The position numbers and the translations under genes are program-made. The notes under the pieces are model-generated. The model did no database searches, was not told the origin of the DNA, and worked only from the letters and a program-made list of their open reading frames with translations. A stretch of 64,000 nucleotides of DNA from Salinibacillus kushneri (lineage in GTDB: Bacteria > Bacillota > Bacilli > Bacillales > Alkalibacillaceae). This document shows positions 1 to 8,176 of the stretch, piece after piece. The stretch is from the NCBI RefSeq assembly GCF_900111405.1, contig NZ_FOHJ01000013.1, positions 1 to 64,000 of the forward strand, written 5' to 3'. Every line of letters begins with the position of its first letter. Position 1 is the stretch's first letter.

Positions 1-582
1 CATCAGAATTACTCGTTTCAACAATATTTTTGAAAACCATCAATTCTCTTTCCAACCATTTGTTTAAAAAGTCAAAACCAATCATTTTTTCATTGTTATC
101 AGTTACAGTAACAAATGATAAGTACATTCTCTCTAGTTCTTTAGTAGTTTCATTGTTATTTAATTTTCTAAACGAATTAACCAATGGCGTGTTAAGACTA
201 ATATCAGGAGCATTTTCACTAATGACCTTCATTGTATTTAGTAATTCAGGATACGAACCTTGAATTAAGGCATTAAGTTCCGTCATATCTTCTTGGGAAA
301 TTTCCCCTGCCCAATTCACTGCATATACTTCCTTGTGATTTAACTTTTTGGCTAACCTAAATCCAATTTGTTGAATTTCATCGATTGAATAATTTCCATT
401 TGATTTTTGGTATTCTATATTTAGTTCTTTATCTTCTGACTTTTCCCATTCCACAGCGACTTTAGTTGGCTTGTAATGTGCTAAATACTCAACTAACTCT
501 ATTACTTCCTTTTCTTTTTTTCTATTAGTTCTTCGTCTTGTTCAAAATGATAAGTCCCGACAAGTATTATTTCTTTTTTCAA
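1..582 (-). pseudogene. DUF5694-like gene, frameshifted and cut by the window edge
   Basis: The minus strand reads from a TTG start at 582 (GGGGGAG six bases upstream) into MKKEIILVGTYHF, then stops at 502-504. The next frame continues without a stop to the window edge and contains KPTKVAVEW and IGFRLAKKLNHKEVYAVNW. The opening GTYHF and the FRLAK..KEVY region are what I associate with the DUF5694 family, whose function is unknown. The break lies in an A-rich stretch (seven T on the plus strand at 515-521); one extra A restores the frame. It is either a true frameshift or a homopolymer error. The C-terminus is outside the window. Confidence 0.6.
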
Positions 583-604
583 GTATCTCTCCCCCAGTTA
601 CTTT

Positions 605-674
605 GTTCCACTAACCTGCCCTTTAATGCAATAAGGTCTACGTTTTTGTTCCAGATACGCCCCCGTTTGTTTAA
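605..674 (-). repeat. palindromic GGGGC repeat, two units
   Basis: Two copies of a roughly 27-base unit, read best on the minus strand. One contains AAAGGGCAGGTTAGTGGAAC (605-629) and the other TTAAACAAACGGGGGC (647-674). The unit's ends are imperfect inverted complements (TTgAaCTAA and TTAGTTcAA) around an asymmetric GGGGC core. The same unit recurs at ten loci in this window, only in the two accessory patches. Confidence 0.6.
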
Positions 675-680
675 TAGCTA

Positions 681-1085
681 TCATTTGCTTAAACTGTCTA
701 ACAAAACAAAACCAAAGACAATTCCAGCTGTTGTTGTCAATGTTGTATTGCCTAACATTACCAACTCTCTGCTAAATAGCAAATTCACCTCAGAATAGTA
801 AGACAGTATTGGGAGTATCGTGATATATAAGGAAGGTACACCTACTGCAACTATCTTTATCCAATCAAACTTCCATTGTTTCGTCTCTTTAATTTCAACA
901 ATTAGCTTAGGCAATCGTAAGCACATACCTATAAAAATAGGAAATACGGATGAAAATAACAAAACAGGCATTAAATCAAATGTTATATTCCCTTCTTCCT
1001 CTAACCAAATTTGATACTTCACACCTAGATAAAAAACAAATCCCATAATAACCGTACAACCGAAATAATATAAAAATCTTTTCAT
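681..1085 (-). CDS. small integral membrane protein, unknown function
   Basis: A 134-residue protein with about four hydrophobic segments: residues 5-23, 38-57, 80-97 and 108-130. A charged cytoplasmic-looking stretch (IKETKQWKFDW) precedes segment three. The ATG at 1085 has a GGGG tract upstream. I do not recognise a family. It lies in an accessory patch whose neighbours are partly broken, but this frame is intact and opens with a positively charged residue before the first segment, as expected for a real membrane protein. It is followed by copies of the palindromic repeat. Confidence 0.6.
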   Translation of the reverse strand: MKRFLYYFGCTVIMGFVFYLGVKYQIWLEEEGNITFDLMPVLLFSSVFPIFIGMCLRLPKLIVEIKETKQWKFDWIKIVAVGVPSLYITILPILSYYSEVNLLFSRELVMLGNTTLTTTAGIVFGFVLLDSLSK

Positions 1086-1166
1086 TTCAAATTTCCCCTT
1101 AAACTATATTTACTTTATATAAATACGATTGCTCTCTTGATATGTTTCAATATTCAGTTAAGTTTA

Positions 1167-1245
1167 CTTGTTAAACTCTTCTGCTCCTTTAATTCAATAA
1201 AACAAGCTATTCTCCTTCTTGAAGAATAGCCCCGCTAAATGAATT
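1167..1245 (-). repeat. palindromic GGGGC repeat with an internal terminator
   Basis: Two repeat units (minus strand ATTAAAGGAGCAG at 1167-1195, and TTTAGCGGGGC at 1221-1245) enclose a hairpin. The arms GCTATTCT and AGAATAGC lie at 1206-1213 and 1223-1230, followed on the minus strand by TTGTTTTATT. This probably terminates the broken gene that ends at 1251. Confidence 0.55.
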
Positions 1246-1250
1246 GCCCA

Positions 1251-1890
1251 CTAATTTAGAATTTCACTATTTGCATTTCGTATTTTAATTTCAAAAGAGG
1301 TAATATTGGAAACTGACTTTAGTTCTAGTTTATTTAATATTTCTTTTGCAGTTTCTTCAATATCCGAAGCTAACTTGTTGGTATCTTTACTTGAACCTTC
1401 TATGGATGTTTGTATGGTAATGCTTTTTTCTTTACTATCCGTAGTTATATCTCCTACATTATACTCTTTTAGACCTTTGTTCAATCTAGATGTTATTTGT
1501 AAAAAATCTTGGTTAATTCTTCTTTATTCTTCTTTCAATGAAGGTACTTCGAGTCTTTCTACAATAACAGAATAGTCCTTTAAAGGAGTTGATTTTATGA
1601 TGTTTTTTACAGTGGACTCCATTTCACCTTTAACTGATTTAAAATAATCTTGTTCCTTTTTAACTTGTATTCTTAATTCTTTATGTGAATTCGTTATACT
1701 TCTCACCAAGCTGTTCTGTTACCAATTCTATTGTAGATATTATTTGATTTCTTTCTTTAGCGGTTAAAGATTTTGGTTCCTCTTCGTCTGCAACAGCCGT
1801 ATTAGCTTCTGAAAAATAGCTTGTCAAAGTATGTGTAGTTATTCCAATCAGCATAAGTATTCCAACAATCATAAATGTCCTTTTCACCAT
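1251..1890 (-). pseudogene. exported protein of unknown function, frameshift plus nonsense
   Basis: The start is ATG at 1890, chosen because AAGGAGG lies seven bases upstream; the product opens MVKRTFMIVGILMLIG, a signal-anchor-like segment. The first frame runs to ...LGEKYNEFT and stops at 1681-1683. A second frame carries on from the same point (SHKELRIQVKKEQDYFKSV) and stops at TAA 1524-1526. After that stop the same frame continues (INQDFLQITSRLNKG) to the end at 1251. One frameshift near 1690-1710 and one in-frame TAA thus split a protein of about 210 residues that would be secreted or membrane-anchored, largely helical and lysine-rich. The last segment has a TTG and could in principle be made separately, but it lacks a convincing ribosome binding site. 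Confidence 0.6.
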
Positions 1891-1977
1891 ATAATCCCTC
1901 CTTATTAGGAGGGTACGTACAACCACTAATAGTTATCCCTAAAAAGTACCAATATCATTTTTGAAAATTCATCTTAC

Positions 1978-2012
1978 TTATTGTAGATACGCACCCGTTA
2001 ACGTAATAAAAG
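1978..2012 (-). repeat. palindromic GGGGC repeat, diverged unit
   Basis: A single unit, minus strand GTTAACGGGTGCGTATCTAC. It abuts the 3' end of the DUF3953-like gene at 1998. Confidence 0.45.
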
Positions 2013-2231
2013 TGTTTGAATCGATACGAATAATAAAAATAGAAAAACAACAACAAGTAACCAACCATACGCTTTTCGCTCTTTTTGAAATTCTTCTACC
2101 CCCATTACCAACAACATTAAACCTAAGAAGAACATCATATAAGGCTGAAAATTAAAATCACTCGTAATTAGTCCATAAACCGCAAATACCATAGCTATTA
2201 TCGAAAAAATATAACGTAAAATCTTCAGCAA
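1998..2231 (-). CDS. DUF3953 (YczI-like) small membrane protein
   Basis: About 77 residues. The TTG at 2231 is taken as start because AAAGGAG lies at the right distance, giving MLKILRYIF; a longer in-frame reading would run through the ribosome binding site. Two or three hydrophobic segments are visible, with PYMMFFLGLMLLVMGVEE in the middle. This matches the B. subtilis YczI type as I remember it (MMFFLG.MLLVMG.EE). The family's function is unknown. The gene appears intact although its neighbours are broken. Confidence 0.7.
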   Translation of the reverse strand: MLKILRYIFSIIAMVFAVYGLITSDFNFQPYMMFFLGLMLLVMGVEEFQKERKAYGWLLVVVFLFLLFVSIQTLLLR

Positions 2232-2247
2232 ATAAACACTCCTTTTA

Positions 2248-2273
2248 TTGAACAATCCTACTCCGTTAGCTCA
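2248..2273 (-). repeat. palindromic GGGGC repeat, compact unit
   Basis: The most compact unit in the window, minus strand CTAACGGAGTAGGATTGTTC. It lies directly upstream of the ribosome binding site of the DUF3953-like gene. Confidence 0.5.
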
Positions 2274-2348
2274 ATATCTCCTAAACTAATGTTAACATAA
2301 TATTCCAATTATTTATAGATAAAATAAAGACGACCAAATTGTTGATCG

Positions 2349-2379
2349 CCTTGTTAAACTATCGCCCCCGTTAGTCAAG
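2349..2379 (-). repeat. palindromic GGGGC repeat unit
   Basis: Minus strand TTGACTAACGGGGGCGATAG, just downstream of the broken membrane gene ending at 2388. Beyond it a weak hairpin with a TTTATTTT tail follows on the minus strand (about 2327-2352). Confidence 0.5.
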
Positions 2380-2387
2380 AACAAGTT

Positions 2388-2651
2388 CTATTTATATATA
2401 ATAAAAGCAACAACTCCTAAAACGGCTAAGAAACCTGTTCTAAATATAACCTTTTCCTTTGTAGTAACACCTATCTTATTATCTGCAAATTGAAAGTAAG
2501 TAACAAGTCATAAATAACCAAACATAGTCAATGCCTACCCAATTGTATCTTGGATAACAGTTATGTGCCTCACTGCGGCTAACCCTACAAGCAGAAGACC
2601 TGAATATCCTATTACCAATCTGAGATATTTTTTCTTATTCTCGTCGTTCAT
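2388..2651 (-). pseudogene. small two-segment membrane protein with two in-frame stops
   Basis: The ATG at 2651 has GGGAGG seven bases upstream and opens MNDENKKKYLRLVIGYSGLL. One frame of 88 codons reaches a TAG at 2388 but is interrupted by TAG at 2535-2537 and TGA at 2508-2510. The protein around the stops reads IG*ALTMFGYL*LVTYFQF. Replacing both stops with Trp (one G-to-A change each) gives a normal-looking hydrophobic segment. A last segment, FRTGFLAVLGVVAFIIYK, closes the frame. There are no frameshifts, so this looks like recent point-mutation decay. Family unknown. Confidence 0.6.
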
Positions 2652-2670
2652 ATCTTATCCTCCCAAAAAT

Positions 2671-2713
2671 CTTCTGCAACTAACCTGCTCCTTCGTAAAA
2701 TGCCCGTTAGGAT
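2671..2713 (-). repeat. palindromic GGGGC repeat, two overlapping units
   Basis: Minus strand units ATCCTAACGGGCATTTTACG (2694-2713) and GAAGGAGCAGGTTAGTTGC (2671-2696), lying between two small genes. Confidence 0.5.
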
Positions 2714-2778
2714 TCCTTATCGGCTGTTACTACCCCTCCCAGATAAATAATAGTTACGGGATATCTTCCAAGTATTCA

Positions 2779-3033
2779 TTACTGGTGAATGGCCCGAAGT
2801 GCTTTTCCCTTATCATCAAGTTTTACATAAATTTTATATTCATCACCTAAATCACTGTATGCTCCACTTGGTGAAGTTGACACATTCGAAATTGATGCAA
2901 CTCTGTACATCACTTGATTTGCTTTTAACCGATCGATCACCTTGTAGTAATCCTGTTGATTAAATGTGGTGTATATTAGAGTCTTTTTTTTCGAAAAACA
3001 ATACTCAAGGAAATTTACAATAAAATCCAACAC
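2779..3033 (-). CDS. small protein, unknown function
   Basis: An 84-residue protein starting at TTG 3033 with GGGGG upstream. A hydrophobic start (MLDFIVNFLEYCF) leads into a soluble part, KTLIYTTFNQQDYYKVIDRL, then a strand-rich tail ending ALRAIHQ. The pattern of a short strand, a helix and the phrase NQVMYRV recalls DUF2007-like signal-transducing proteins, but the similarity is loose and I do not claim membership. The frame is intact. Confidence 0.5.
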   Translation of the reverse strand: MLDFIVNFLEYCFSKKKTLIYTTFNQQDYYKVIDRLKANQVMYRVASISNVSTSPSGAYSDLGDEYKIYVKLDDKGKALRAIHQ

Positions 3034-3100
3034 ACATTCCCCCTTAGGAAGGTCTCTATTACTATACTTTATGTGTGTACCCTCTTAATTAGAAGAATTC

Positions 3101-3541
3101 TCATGAATGGAAGTCTTTCTTCAGCACATAACTTGCTATATAATAATCCATTTTCTCCTCATAAAATTGATGAGCATCCTTTCTATGTAATCCAGATGAA
3201 AGAGCTATCCGCTCATATTGATGTTCTTTAGCCCATTTTTCAACAAAGGAAAGCAGTTTTCTTCCATACCCGTTTGAACGATTTCTAACATCTGTTACCA
3301 AATCGCAGACCCATACAAACCTGCCGTAATATAAAGTAATCATTGGTTTAAAACCAGTCACTGCAACCAGCTTATTGCTATCATATAGAACTGCCATTTT
3401 ATATCGATCATTCTCCATAGCTTCTAACACTAAATCCAGATAGGTTTCCTCATCAAGATGCGTTCGTAATTGTTTCATTAGGGGATATGCCTTCCGAATT
3501 TCTTCCTTCGAATCTAATTCTTTTATTGTCATAGTTTCCAT
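3101..3541 (-). CDS. GNAT-family N-acetyltransferase
   Basis: A 146-residue acyl-CoA-dependent N-acetyltransferase; the substrate cannot be told. The ATG at 3541 is preferred over the upstream in-frame ATG because GGAGG lies eight bases before it. The core GNAT fold is visible: VAVTGFKPM (strand 4), VCDLVTDVRNRSNGYGRKLL (strand 4 to the acetyl-CoA pyrophosphate loop, with R..G.GRKL), IALSSGLHRKDAHQFYEEKM (strand 5 and the late helix). Typical length for a single-domain GNAT. The small membrane gene at 3565 lies just upstream on the same strand. Confidence 0.8.
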   Translation of the reverse strand: METMTIKELDSKEEIRKAYPLMKQLRTHLDEETYLDLVLEAMENDRYKMAVLYDSNKLVAVTGFKPMITLYYGRFVWVCDLVTDVRNRSNGYGRKLLSFVEKWAKEHQYERIALSSGLHRKDAHQFYEEKMDYYIASYVLKKDFHS

Positions 3542-3564
3542 CCTGTCATCCTCCATATAACGAT

Positions 3565-3774
3565 TTAATCTTTATCTGTATATAAGGCTGCAACCAATTG
3601 AACAATAAATAACAAGATAATAATTACTAGATCGTTTTTCATTTCATCCATATACGATTTACCCATTACTAGATTGAAAATGATGATGACGGAAATCCCG
3701 CCCGAAAAGGTTGAAATCCAACGTTTTATAGATTTATTTAAAGACAATTTCTTCACTCGATTGCTTCCTGACAT
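3565..3774 (-). CDS. small membrane protein, unknown function
   Basis: A 69-residue protein with two hydrophobic segments (about residues 22-37 and 48-64) and a basic N-terminus. GGAAAG lies before the ATG at 3774. It is 23 bases upstream of the acetyltransferase start and probably cotranscribed with it. No family recognised. The 325 bases further upstream hold only the inverted repeat at 4008-4044. Confidence 0.5.
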   Translation of the reverse strand: MSGSNRVKKLSLNKSIKRWISTFSGGISVIIIFNLVMGKSYMDEMKNDLVIIILLFIVQLVAALYTDKD

Positions 3775-4007
3775 TGACTTTCCTGCCAGGAGTCGAATTT
3801 TGCTATTGCAGTGAAAAATTCTAAATATTCCCGTTATTTATTACCCTTATTTTACCATTTGTTTATGGAAATCACCACTAGTGGATTAGGTGGATGGTTA
3901 ATAACTTTTCTTTCTTCGTACTAAAGATGCTCCATGTTCAAGTGTTTTAAAAAACTTCTATAGATCATCCATCCTATTAAATTCTTGTTCTTTGAAGCAA
4001 GTGATGA

Positions 4008-4044
4008 GATTATGTATGTTTCTATTGGAAAAACATACATAATC
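4008..4044 (+). promoter_or_regulatory. perfect 14-bp inverted repeat upstream of a small gene
   Basis: GATTATGTATGTTT (4008-4021) and AAACATACATAATC (4031-4044) are perfect inverted complements with a 9-base spacer. No T tract follows, so it is not a standard terminator. It lies 55 bases before the start of the 4100 gene and could be an operator or a 5' leader hairpin. Confidence 0.5.
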
Positions 4045-4099
4045 CGGCTACTATCAGAAATAATAAATATAGAAATGATTTGTAATGGAGGATACCGGA

Positions 4100-4372
4100 A
4101 TGGCAGAAGAAAACCTACATCAACAATTACAGCAGGTAAGTAAACAAATTGATAAGGCAGAGGAAGCTGTTCGTCTATCACAGGGAACAGACTTTCAACT
4201 TGTCCAACAAGCAAAACAGCAACTAAAACATGCAGAGCAAAATCTGCAAAATGCTCAGGATCAATCAGGAACTGAGGCAACAGAAAATCCACAATTTCAA
4301 CAAGCATTTGAACAAATTCACAATACACGTCAGCACATTCAAGAGGTTGAACAGCATAGTGATGACGTATAA
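4100..4372 (+). CDS. helical glutamine-rich small protein (DUF2524/YtzC-like)
   Basis: A 90-residue protein, nearly all predicted helix with heptad-like Q/L spacing (QQLKHAEQNLQNAQ, FEQIHNTRQHIQEVEQ), strongly acidic and glutamine-rich. The ATG at 4100 is preferred because GGAGG lies eight bases upstream. The two-helix layout with a disordered link (SGTEATENP) resembles the small YtzC/DUF2524 proteins of Bacillaceae, a tentative match. It is probably cytosolic. A hairpin terminator follows directly. Confidence 0.65.
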   Translation: MAEENLHQQLQQVSKQIDKAEEAVRLSQGTDFQLVQQAKQQLKHAEQNLQNAQDQSGTEATENPQFQQAFEQIHNTRQHIQEVEQHSDDV

Positions 4373-4384
4373 CCCACATACCCA

Positions 4385-4409
4385 AACGCTTGGATAGCAT
4401 CCAAGCGTT
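4385..4409 (+). terminator. hairpin terminator
   Basis: AACGCTTGGA and TCCAAGCGTT form a 10-bp stem with a 5-base loop between two convergent genes. The T tract is weak on both strands. Confidence 0.55.
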
Positions 4410-4426
4410 AGTTCATGAAAATCAAT

Positions 4427-4882
4427 CTACCCATTTACACCATCTTGCGGATTCCATGTACCCTGCCATTTTCTAATATAGATAATCTGTCCGGTATGGT
4501 AGGTCGTATGAATCGTCAAGTGGGCTAGTTCAAGTGCCATATTATCGAGTTTATTCTCACCTGCCTCACGGACAACTTCTGTCCATTCAGACATAATATT
4601 TTGGATACGTTTAACCGCAGCATCCCAACTTAATTTCTCTCTGTTTGTAAACGTATTGTTATCCTTATTCTTTTCATTTGGTATGTCTTTGAACCGGTTT
4701 AAATAACGTTGATTATAGAAAATCAAATGATTCACAATCTCAAAAATCGAGTTTGTTGCTTCACTAGGCTTCCATTTTGCTTGTTCTTCAGTAAGACCGT
4801 CAACTGCGTTTAGTAATGATACAAACCACGTATTTTCACGACAGGCATCCAGCTGTGCTAATAACATATCCTTTACATTCAT
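4427..4882 (-). CDS. DinB-family protein
   Basis: A 151-residue four-helix-bundle protein of the DinB/YfiT superfamily, whose members bind a metal through three histidines and often act as bacillithiol-dependent transferases; this one's substrate is unknown. The metal-ligand histidines are plausibly in IVNHLIFYNQ (helix 2) and LAHLTIHTTYHTGQI (helix 4), a family hallmark. The conserved W-x-P segment (AKWKPSEATNSI) is present. GGAGG precedes the ATG at 4882. The remnant at 4964-5110 lies upstream. Confidence 0.8.
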   Translation of the reverse strand: MNVKDMLLAQLDACRENTWFVSLLNAVDGLTEEQAKWKPSEATNSIFEIVNHLIFYNQRYLNRFKDIPNEKNKDNNTFTNREKLSWDAAVKRIQNIMSEWTEVVREAGENKLDNMALELAHLTIHTTYHTGQIIYIRKWQGTWNPQDGVNG

Positions 4883-4963
4883 TAAATGATATCCTCCCTT
4901 ATATTCCTACTTTTTAAAAATGAACATCCCTTTGATCACATTCATGACTTAAGTTAAAAACTT

Positions 4964-5110
4964 CTATTCATTTACGATTTCGTTTACTTGTAAATGGAAA
5001 TACAGTTGCCACCTGCCATCTATATATTTCCATATAGAACTGCGAAGTGTATGACGATTTTTGGTTTTATCAATTATAGAATAAGGAGTTAAAACTACAT
5101 CGGAAGCTAT
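4964..5110 (-). pseudogene. C-terminal remnant of a DUF4440/NTF2-like gene
   Basis: Between the DinB and VOC genes one minus-strand frame reads SDVVLTPYSIIDKT and then RSSIWKYIDGRWQLYFH, ending at TAG 4964-4966. The phrase LRSSIW...DG.W...FH is the characteristic last strand pair of DUF4440 (SnoaL/NTF2-like) proteins. A stop at 5111-5113 closes the frame upstream, no start codon is present, and the first two thirds of a normal protein are missing. It is a truncated relic, not a gene. Confidence 0.55.
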
Positions 5111-5147
5111 TCATTTTTTTAATTGTTACTTTTACTTGCATGATTTA

Positions 5148-5576
5148 TTATTCAATATATTCTTTTCCTAATATTACACTTACTCGTTCTCTCTCATCAC
5201 CCTTATTTTTGTACTCAAATAACCCCAAATCATTTCCCCAGGGATCAGCGAAGGTAGCCCAGTAAACGGGTACCTCATCTCGAGTATTTACAGTAAAGTT
5301 TTCCACTTCTAATTCACGTATGAGTCTGTCTTTCTCCCTTTCGATATCCGGTACACCTAAACGTAATGGCCCACTGCCTTTTATTGGTGTCCCTTGTGCT
5401 AATTGAAGCCAGCTACCAGGAATCATTTCCCATTCAGCGATCCCTGCATGAGGTTCAAAATCAGGCTTTCGCTGAAAAAGCCTTTCGTACCATGACCTGC
5501 CTTCTGGAAAATCGTCCACTCGAAATTGAATCGTTATTTCAAACAGCAGCTTTCCTCCTCCTTTCACCTCATCCAT
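5148..5576 (-). CDS. VOC-family (glyoxalase/bleomycin resistance-like) protein
   Basis: A single vicinal-oxygen-chelate module of about 130-140 residues. Visible parts are the first beta-alpha-beta half (FRVDDFPEGRSWYERLF, LQLAQGTP) and the second half ending YWATFADPWGNDLGLFEY, the usual family close (FxDPxGNxxGLxE). The exact start is unsure: ATG 5576 has no clear ribosome binding site, while AAAGGAGGAGG sits before a CTG CTG pair at codons 10-11. Substrate unknown. It diverges from the ArsR-SRPBCC regulator at 5735. Confidence 0.75.
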   Translation of the reverse strand: MDEVKGGGKLLFEITIQFRVDDFPEGRSWYERLFQRKPDFEPHAGIAEWEMIPGSWLQLAQGTPIKGSGPLRLGVPDIEREKDRLIRELEVENFTVNTRDEVPVYWATFADPWGNDLGLFEYKNKGDERERVSVILGKEYIE

Positions 5577-5734
5577 ATTTGTAACTGTATGGTTAACATA
5601 TTCAATAAAATGTTCCTGTCTCCTTTTATTTTTATAATTTTTTACATTTTTTATTTACTCAGACAATTATTTATGTTACTATTTGGTCACATAAATAGCC
5701 TGTTATTATTTGGTAGTCTATGAGGAGGAATTGT

Positions 5735-6505
5735 GTGGGTACCGACAATATGAGTAAAGTATTTCAAGCTTTATCCCATCCTATCAGAAGAACTATTATC
5801 GATTTATTATCCAAGCAGCCATTAACCACAGGTGAACTTTGCGAACAGTTTGACGTATCCAGGTATGCCGTAATGAAGCATTTAACTATTCTGGAAAGCG
5901 CTCAAGTTGTCCTTACGAGAAAAAATGGAAGAGAAAAAATTAATTATTTTCATGCTGTTCCTCTACAGGAAGTCTATAGGAGGTGGATGAACCAATTCCA
6001 GGCTGATGATGCAAGCTCTATGATAAATCTAAAACATTTATTTAAAAAAAAGGAGAGTGATGATTGTATGACAAGAATACAGGAGAATAATTCGTTTCAT
6101 ATTGTACAGGAAATTTGTATTCAGGCAGGAAGAGAGAAAGTTTTCCAAGCTCTAACCAAAGACATTAACAAGTGGTGGTCCATTCGATTATTTGATCAAT
6201 CTGAGCTTGTTGCAGAAAGTAAGCTTGGCGGAAAGTTTTATGAAACATCAGCAGAAGGAAAAGAAGCCCTTTGGGGGACACTGAATTTAATAAAGTCGAA
6301 CGAGGAATTGCATTACAACGGAGCATTAGGGATGCCCGGAGCAGTAAATAGTTATTATATTTATAAATTAAAAGAAGACCGCCCTAATGAAACCATTTTA
6401 CAGCTTGATCATACAGCCTTTGGCATGATTGATTCGTCATGGGAGGAAGATTATGAAGAGGGATGGAATCGTCTTCTTCATGATTTAAAACATTTTATTG
6501 AATGA
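5735..6505 (+). CDS. ArsR-type regulator fused to an SRPBCC (AHSA1) domain
   Basis: About 256 residues. GTG 5735 is chosen because AGGAGG lies six bases upstream. Residues 5-85 form an ArsR winged helix (FQALSHPIRRTIIDLLSK, LTTGELCEQFDVSRYAVMKHLTILE, KNGREKINYFH) but lack an obvious metal-binding cysteine cluster. Residues about 120-255 form an SRPBCC/AHSA1-like domain (REKVFQALTKDINKWW, LGGKFYE, GWNRLLHDLKHFIE), a hydrophobic ligand-binding cup. A plausible job is a ligand-sensing repressor; the divergent VOC gene is a candidate target. Confidence 0.8.
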   Translation: MGTDNMSKVFQALSHPIRRTIIDLLSKQPLTTGELCEQFDVSRYAVMKHLTILESAQVVLTRKNGREKINYFHAVPLQEVYRRWMNQFQADDASSMINLKHLFKKKESDDCMTRIQENNSFHIVQEICIQAGREKVFQALTKDINKWWSIRLFDQSELVAESKLGGKFYETSAEGKEALWGTLNLIKSNEELHYNGALGMPGAVNSYYIYKLKEDRPNETILQLDHTAFGMIDSSWEEDYEEGWNRLLHDLKHFIE

Positions 6506-6611
6506 CAATGGATGGAGAAATTCATATTGCCATTATAATTTTCCAACTGCCTGCCTTTGGTATTCATTTAAAATAACGAAAACCCAGCATTATTTTTTGC
6601 TGGGTTTAAGG

Positions 6612-7502
6612 CTAATTTACTGGACCTGGACCTTGCTCCATATTCTGTTCATACTTAGCACTCTCGGTACCTGGTGGCATTTGTCCCGGTTTTGGGGTCC
6701 CATGAATATAATTGGGGGATGGATTTAATTCCGGAATTTGGCCCATTGCCTCTGGTTTAGCAATGTATTCAAATTCTCCTTGCCCATCCATGCTTTTTCC
6801 ATGTGCCCAACTACCTTCTTCACTTTCAGTTCCTTCAGAGAAATTATAGAAAGAATAGGAAACCTCCTGCTTTTCTAAGTCCTGAGGGAAAGTACTTGGA
6901 ACGATAGCTTTCTGATTTTGTTCGAGCTCCTCGATGGCAGCCATCCATTGATTTTGATGCATCGTATCACGTGCAATTAAAAAGGATAGCATATCCCGAA
7001 CACCCTTATCGTTTGTCGATTCATAAAGGCGCACTACTTGGAGACGTCCCTGTGATTCCGCATTAAGGTTTGCCCTGAAATCCGCAAGCAAATTGCCACT
7101 TGAAATTGTATAACGGGAATTCCACGGATAACCAGCACTATCAGTTGGAGTCGCCCCTAAGCCCGATACAATGACATGCTGAGGATTCATCCCACCAAGT
7201 ACCGCCTCAACGACAGGATCTTTTGCCGCATTTTCCTGTTCCTTTGCCGGTGCCCCGTCCAGAAGCTGTGCAATCATCGTTGCAATCATCTCCACGTGAG
7301 CAATTTCCTCCGTACCTATGTCCAAAATCATATCACGGTATTTTTTCTCTGCCCGGCAATTAAATCCTTGAAATAAGTACTGCATCATTACCGTTATTTC
7401 ACCGAATTGCCCGCCCAGTATTTCCTGAAGCTTTTTTGCATAAACCGGATCTGGCCGCTCAGGCTTGGCATCATACTGTAATTCTTTTACGTGATAGAAC
7501 AA
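6612..7502 (-). CDS. manganese (non-haem) catalase
   Basis: A 296-residue ferritin-like di-manganese catalase that converts hydrogen peroxide to water and oxygen without haem. TTG 7502 is the start, with GGAGG eight bases upstream. The four-helix core carries the expected ligands: GGQFGEITVMMQYLFQ (Glu), DIGTEEIAHVEMI (Glu and His), NAESQGR, and ARDTMHQNQW (His). The C-terminal third is proline- and glycine-rich (TPKPGQMPPGTESAKYEQ), as in the YdbD/YjqC type often linked to spores. The haem catalase katA is 7 kb away. Confidence 0.9.
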   Translation of the reverse strand: MFYHVKELQYDAKPERPDPVYAKKLQEILGGQFGEITVMMQYLFQGFNCRAEKKYRDMILDIGTEEIAHVEMIATMIAQLLDGAPAKEQENAAKDPVVEAVLGGMNPQHVIVSGLGATPTDSAGYPWNSRYTISSGNLLADFRANLNAESQGRLQVVRLYESTNDKGVRDMLSFLIARDTMHQNQWMAAIEELEQNQKAIVPSTFPQDLEKQEVSYSFYNFSEGTESEEGSWAHGKSMDGQGEFEYIAKPEAMGQIPELNPSPNYIHGTPKPGQMPPGTESAKYEQNMEQGPGPVN

Positions 7503-7624
7503 TGTTTGTTCCTCCTTTGCTGTCTAGTTATTCTATAGATTGTGCGGCAAATTCATTTCTTATTCTTATCAGGTGTTAAAAAGCATCCCTTCAACAATAA
7601 AAAAATAACATATTTCAATATTAA

Positions 7625-7643
7625 TTTATCGTAAAACGATAAA
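7625..7643 (+). promoter_or_regulatory. palindromic operator candidate before the DUF2975/Xre pair
   Basis: TTTATCGT-aaa-ACGATAAA is a perfect 8+3+8 palindrome 46 bases before the DUF2975 start, close to an AT-rich promoter-like stretch (TTATTATTAATTTTATAAT). The YozG-like regulator in the same operon is the natural candidate to bind it. Confidence 0.55.
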
Positions 7644-7689
7644 ATTTGTGTTATTATTAATTTTATAATAAATAAGTGAGGTGCTTTAT

Positions 7690-8166
7690 ATGAAACGACG
7701 TTCAACACTCTTTTTAAAGATAGCTGTTATTCTTATTGGACTCCCCGTTCTTGTTTTGTGTATATATATTTTGCTTTTCATTGCTCATGATCCGGTGAAT
7801 CCAGATTATGCCCATATACTATATCCTATTTTAATTAGTATGTATGGATCAACCATACCATTTTACATTGCATTGTATCAGGCTTTTAGACTTTTAAATT
7901 ATATTGATAAGAACAAAGCTTTTTCACAGGATTCTGTTCAAGCTTTAAAGAATATCAAGTTTTGCGCCATGACAATCAGTGGTTTGTATGTGGTCATTAT
8001 GCCATTTGTCTATCTGGTAGCAGAACTGGACGATGCACCAGGTCTCATCATAATTGGAATGGTTCCTATCTTTGCTTCAATAGTAATTGCGGTGTTCGCT
8101 GCTGTTCTTCAAAGACTTTTACGGGAAGCAATTAAAATAAAATCAGAAAATGATTTAACGGTCTGA
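7690..8166 (+). CDS. DUF2975 membrane protein (YoaS-like)
   Basis: A 158-residue protein with four predicted membrane helices (about 8-30, 50-70, 97-118 and 125-148). ATG 7690 follows GAGGTG. The amphipathic stretch YIDKNKAFSQDSVQALKNIK between helices 2 and 3 is typical of DUF2975 proteins, which are almost always paired with a short Xre regulator, as in B. subtilis yoaS-yozG. Its stop codon supplies part of the next gene's ribosome binding site, so the pair is translationally coupled. Its molecular function is unknown. Confidence 0.8.
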   Translation: MKRRSTLFLKIAVILIGLPVLVLCIYILLFIAHDPVNPDYAHILYPILISMYGSTIPFYIALYQAFRLLNYIDKNKAFSQDSVQALKNIKFCAMTISGLYVVIMPFVYLVAELDDAPGLIIIGMVPIFASIVIAVFAAVLQRLLREAIKIKSENDLTV

Positions 8167-8176
8167 GGTGAAAACA

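Noticed and set aside
538-798. Plus-strand frame of 86 codons
   Set aside because: It overlaps the DUF5694-like and 681-1085 genes on the other strand, has no ribosome binding site and low-complexity composition.
3921-4400. Minus-strand frame of 159 codons
   Set aside because: It is antisense to the 4100-4372 gene, which has a good ribosome binding site and terminator; the composition is not protein-like.
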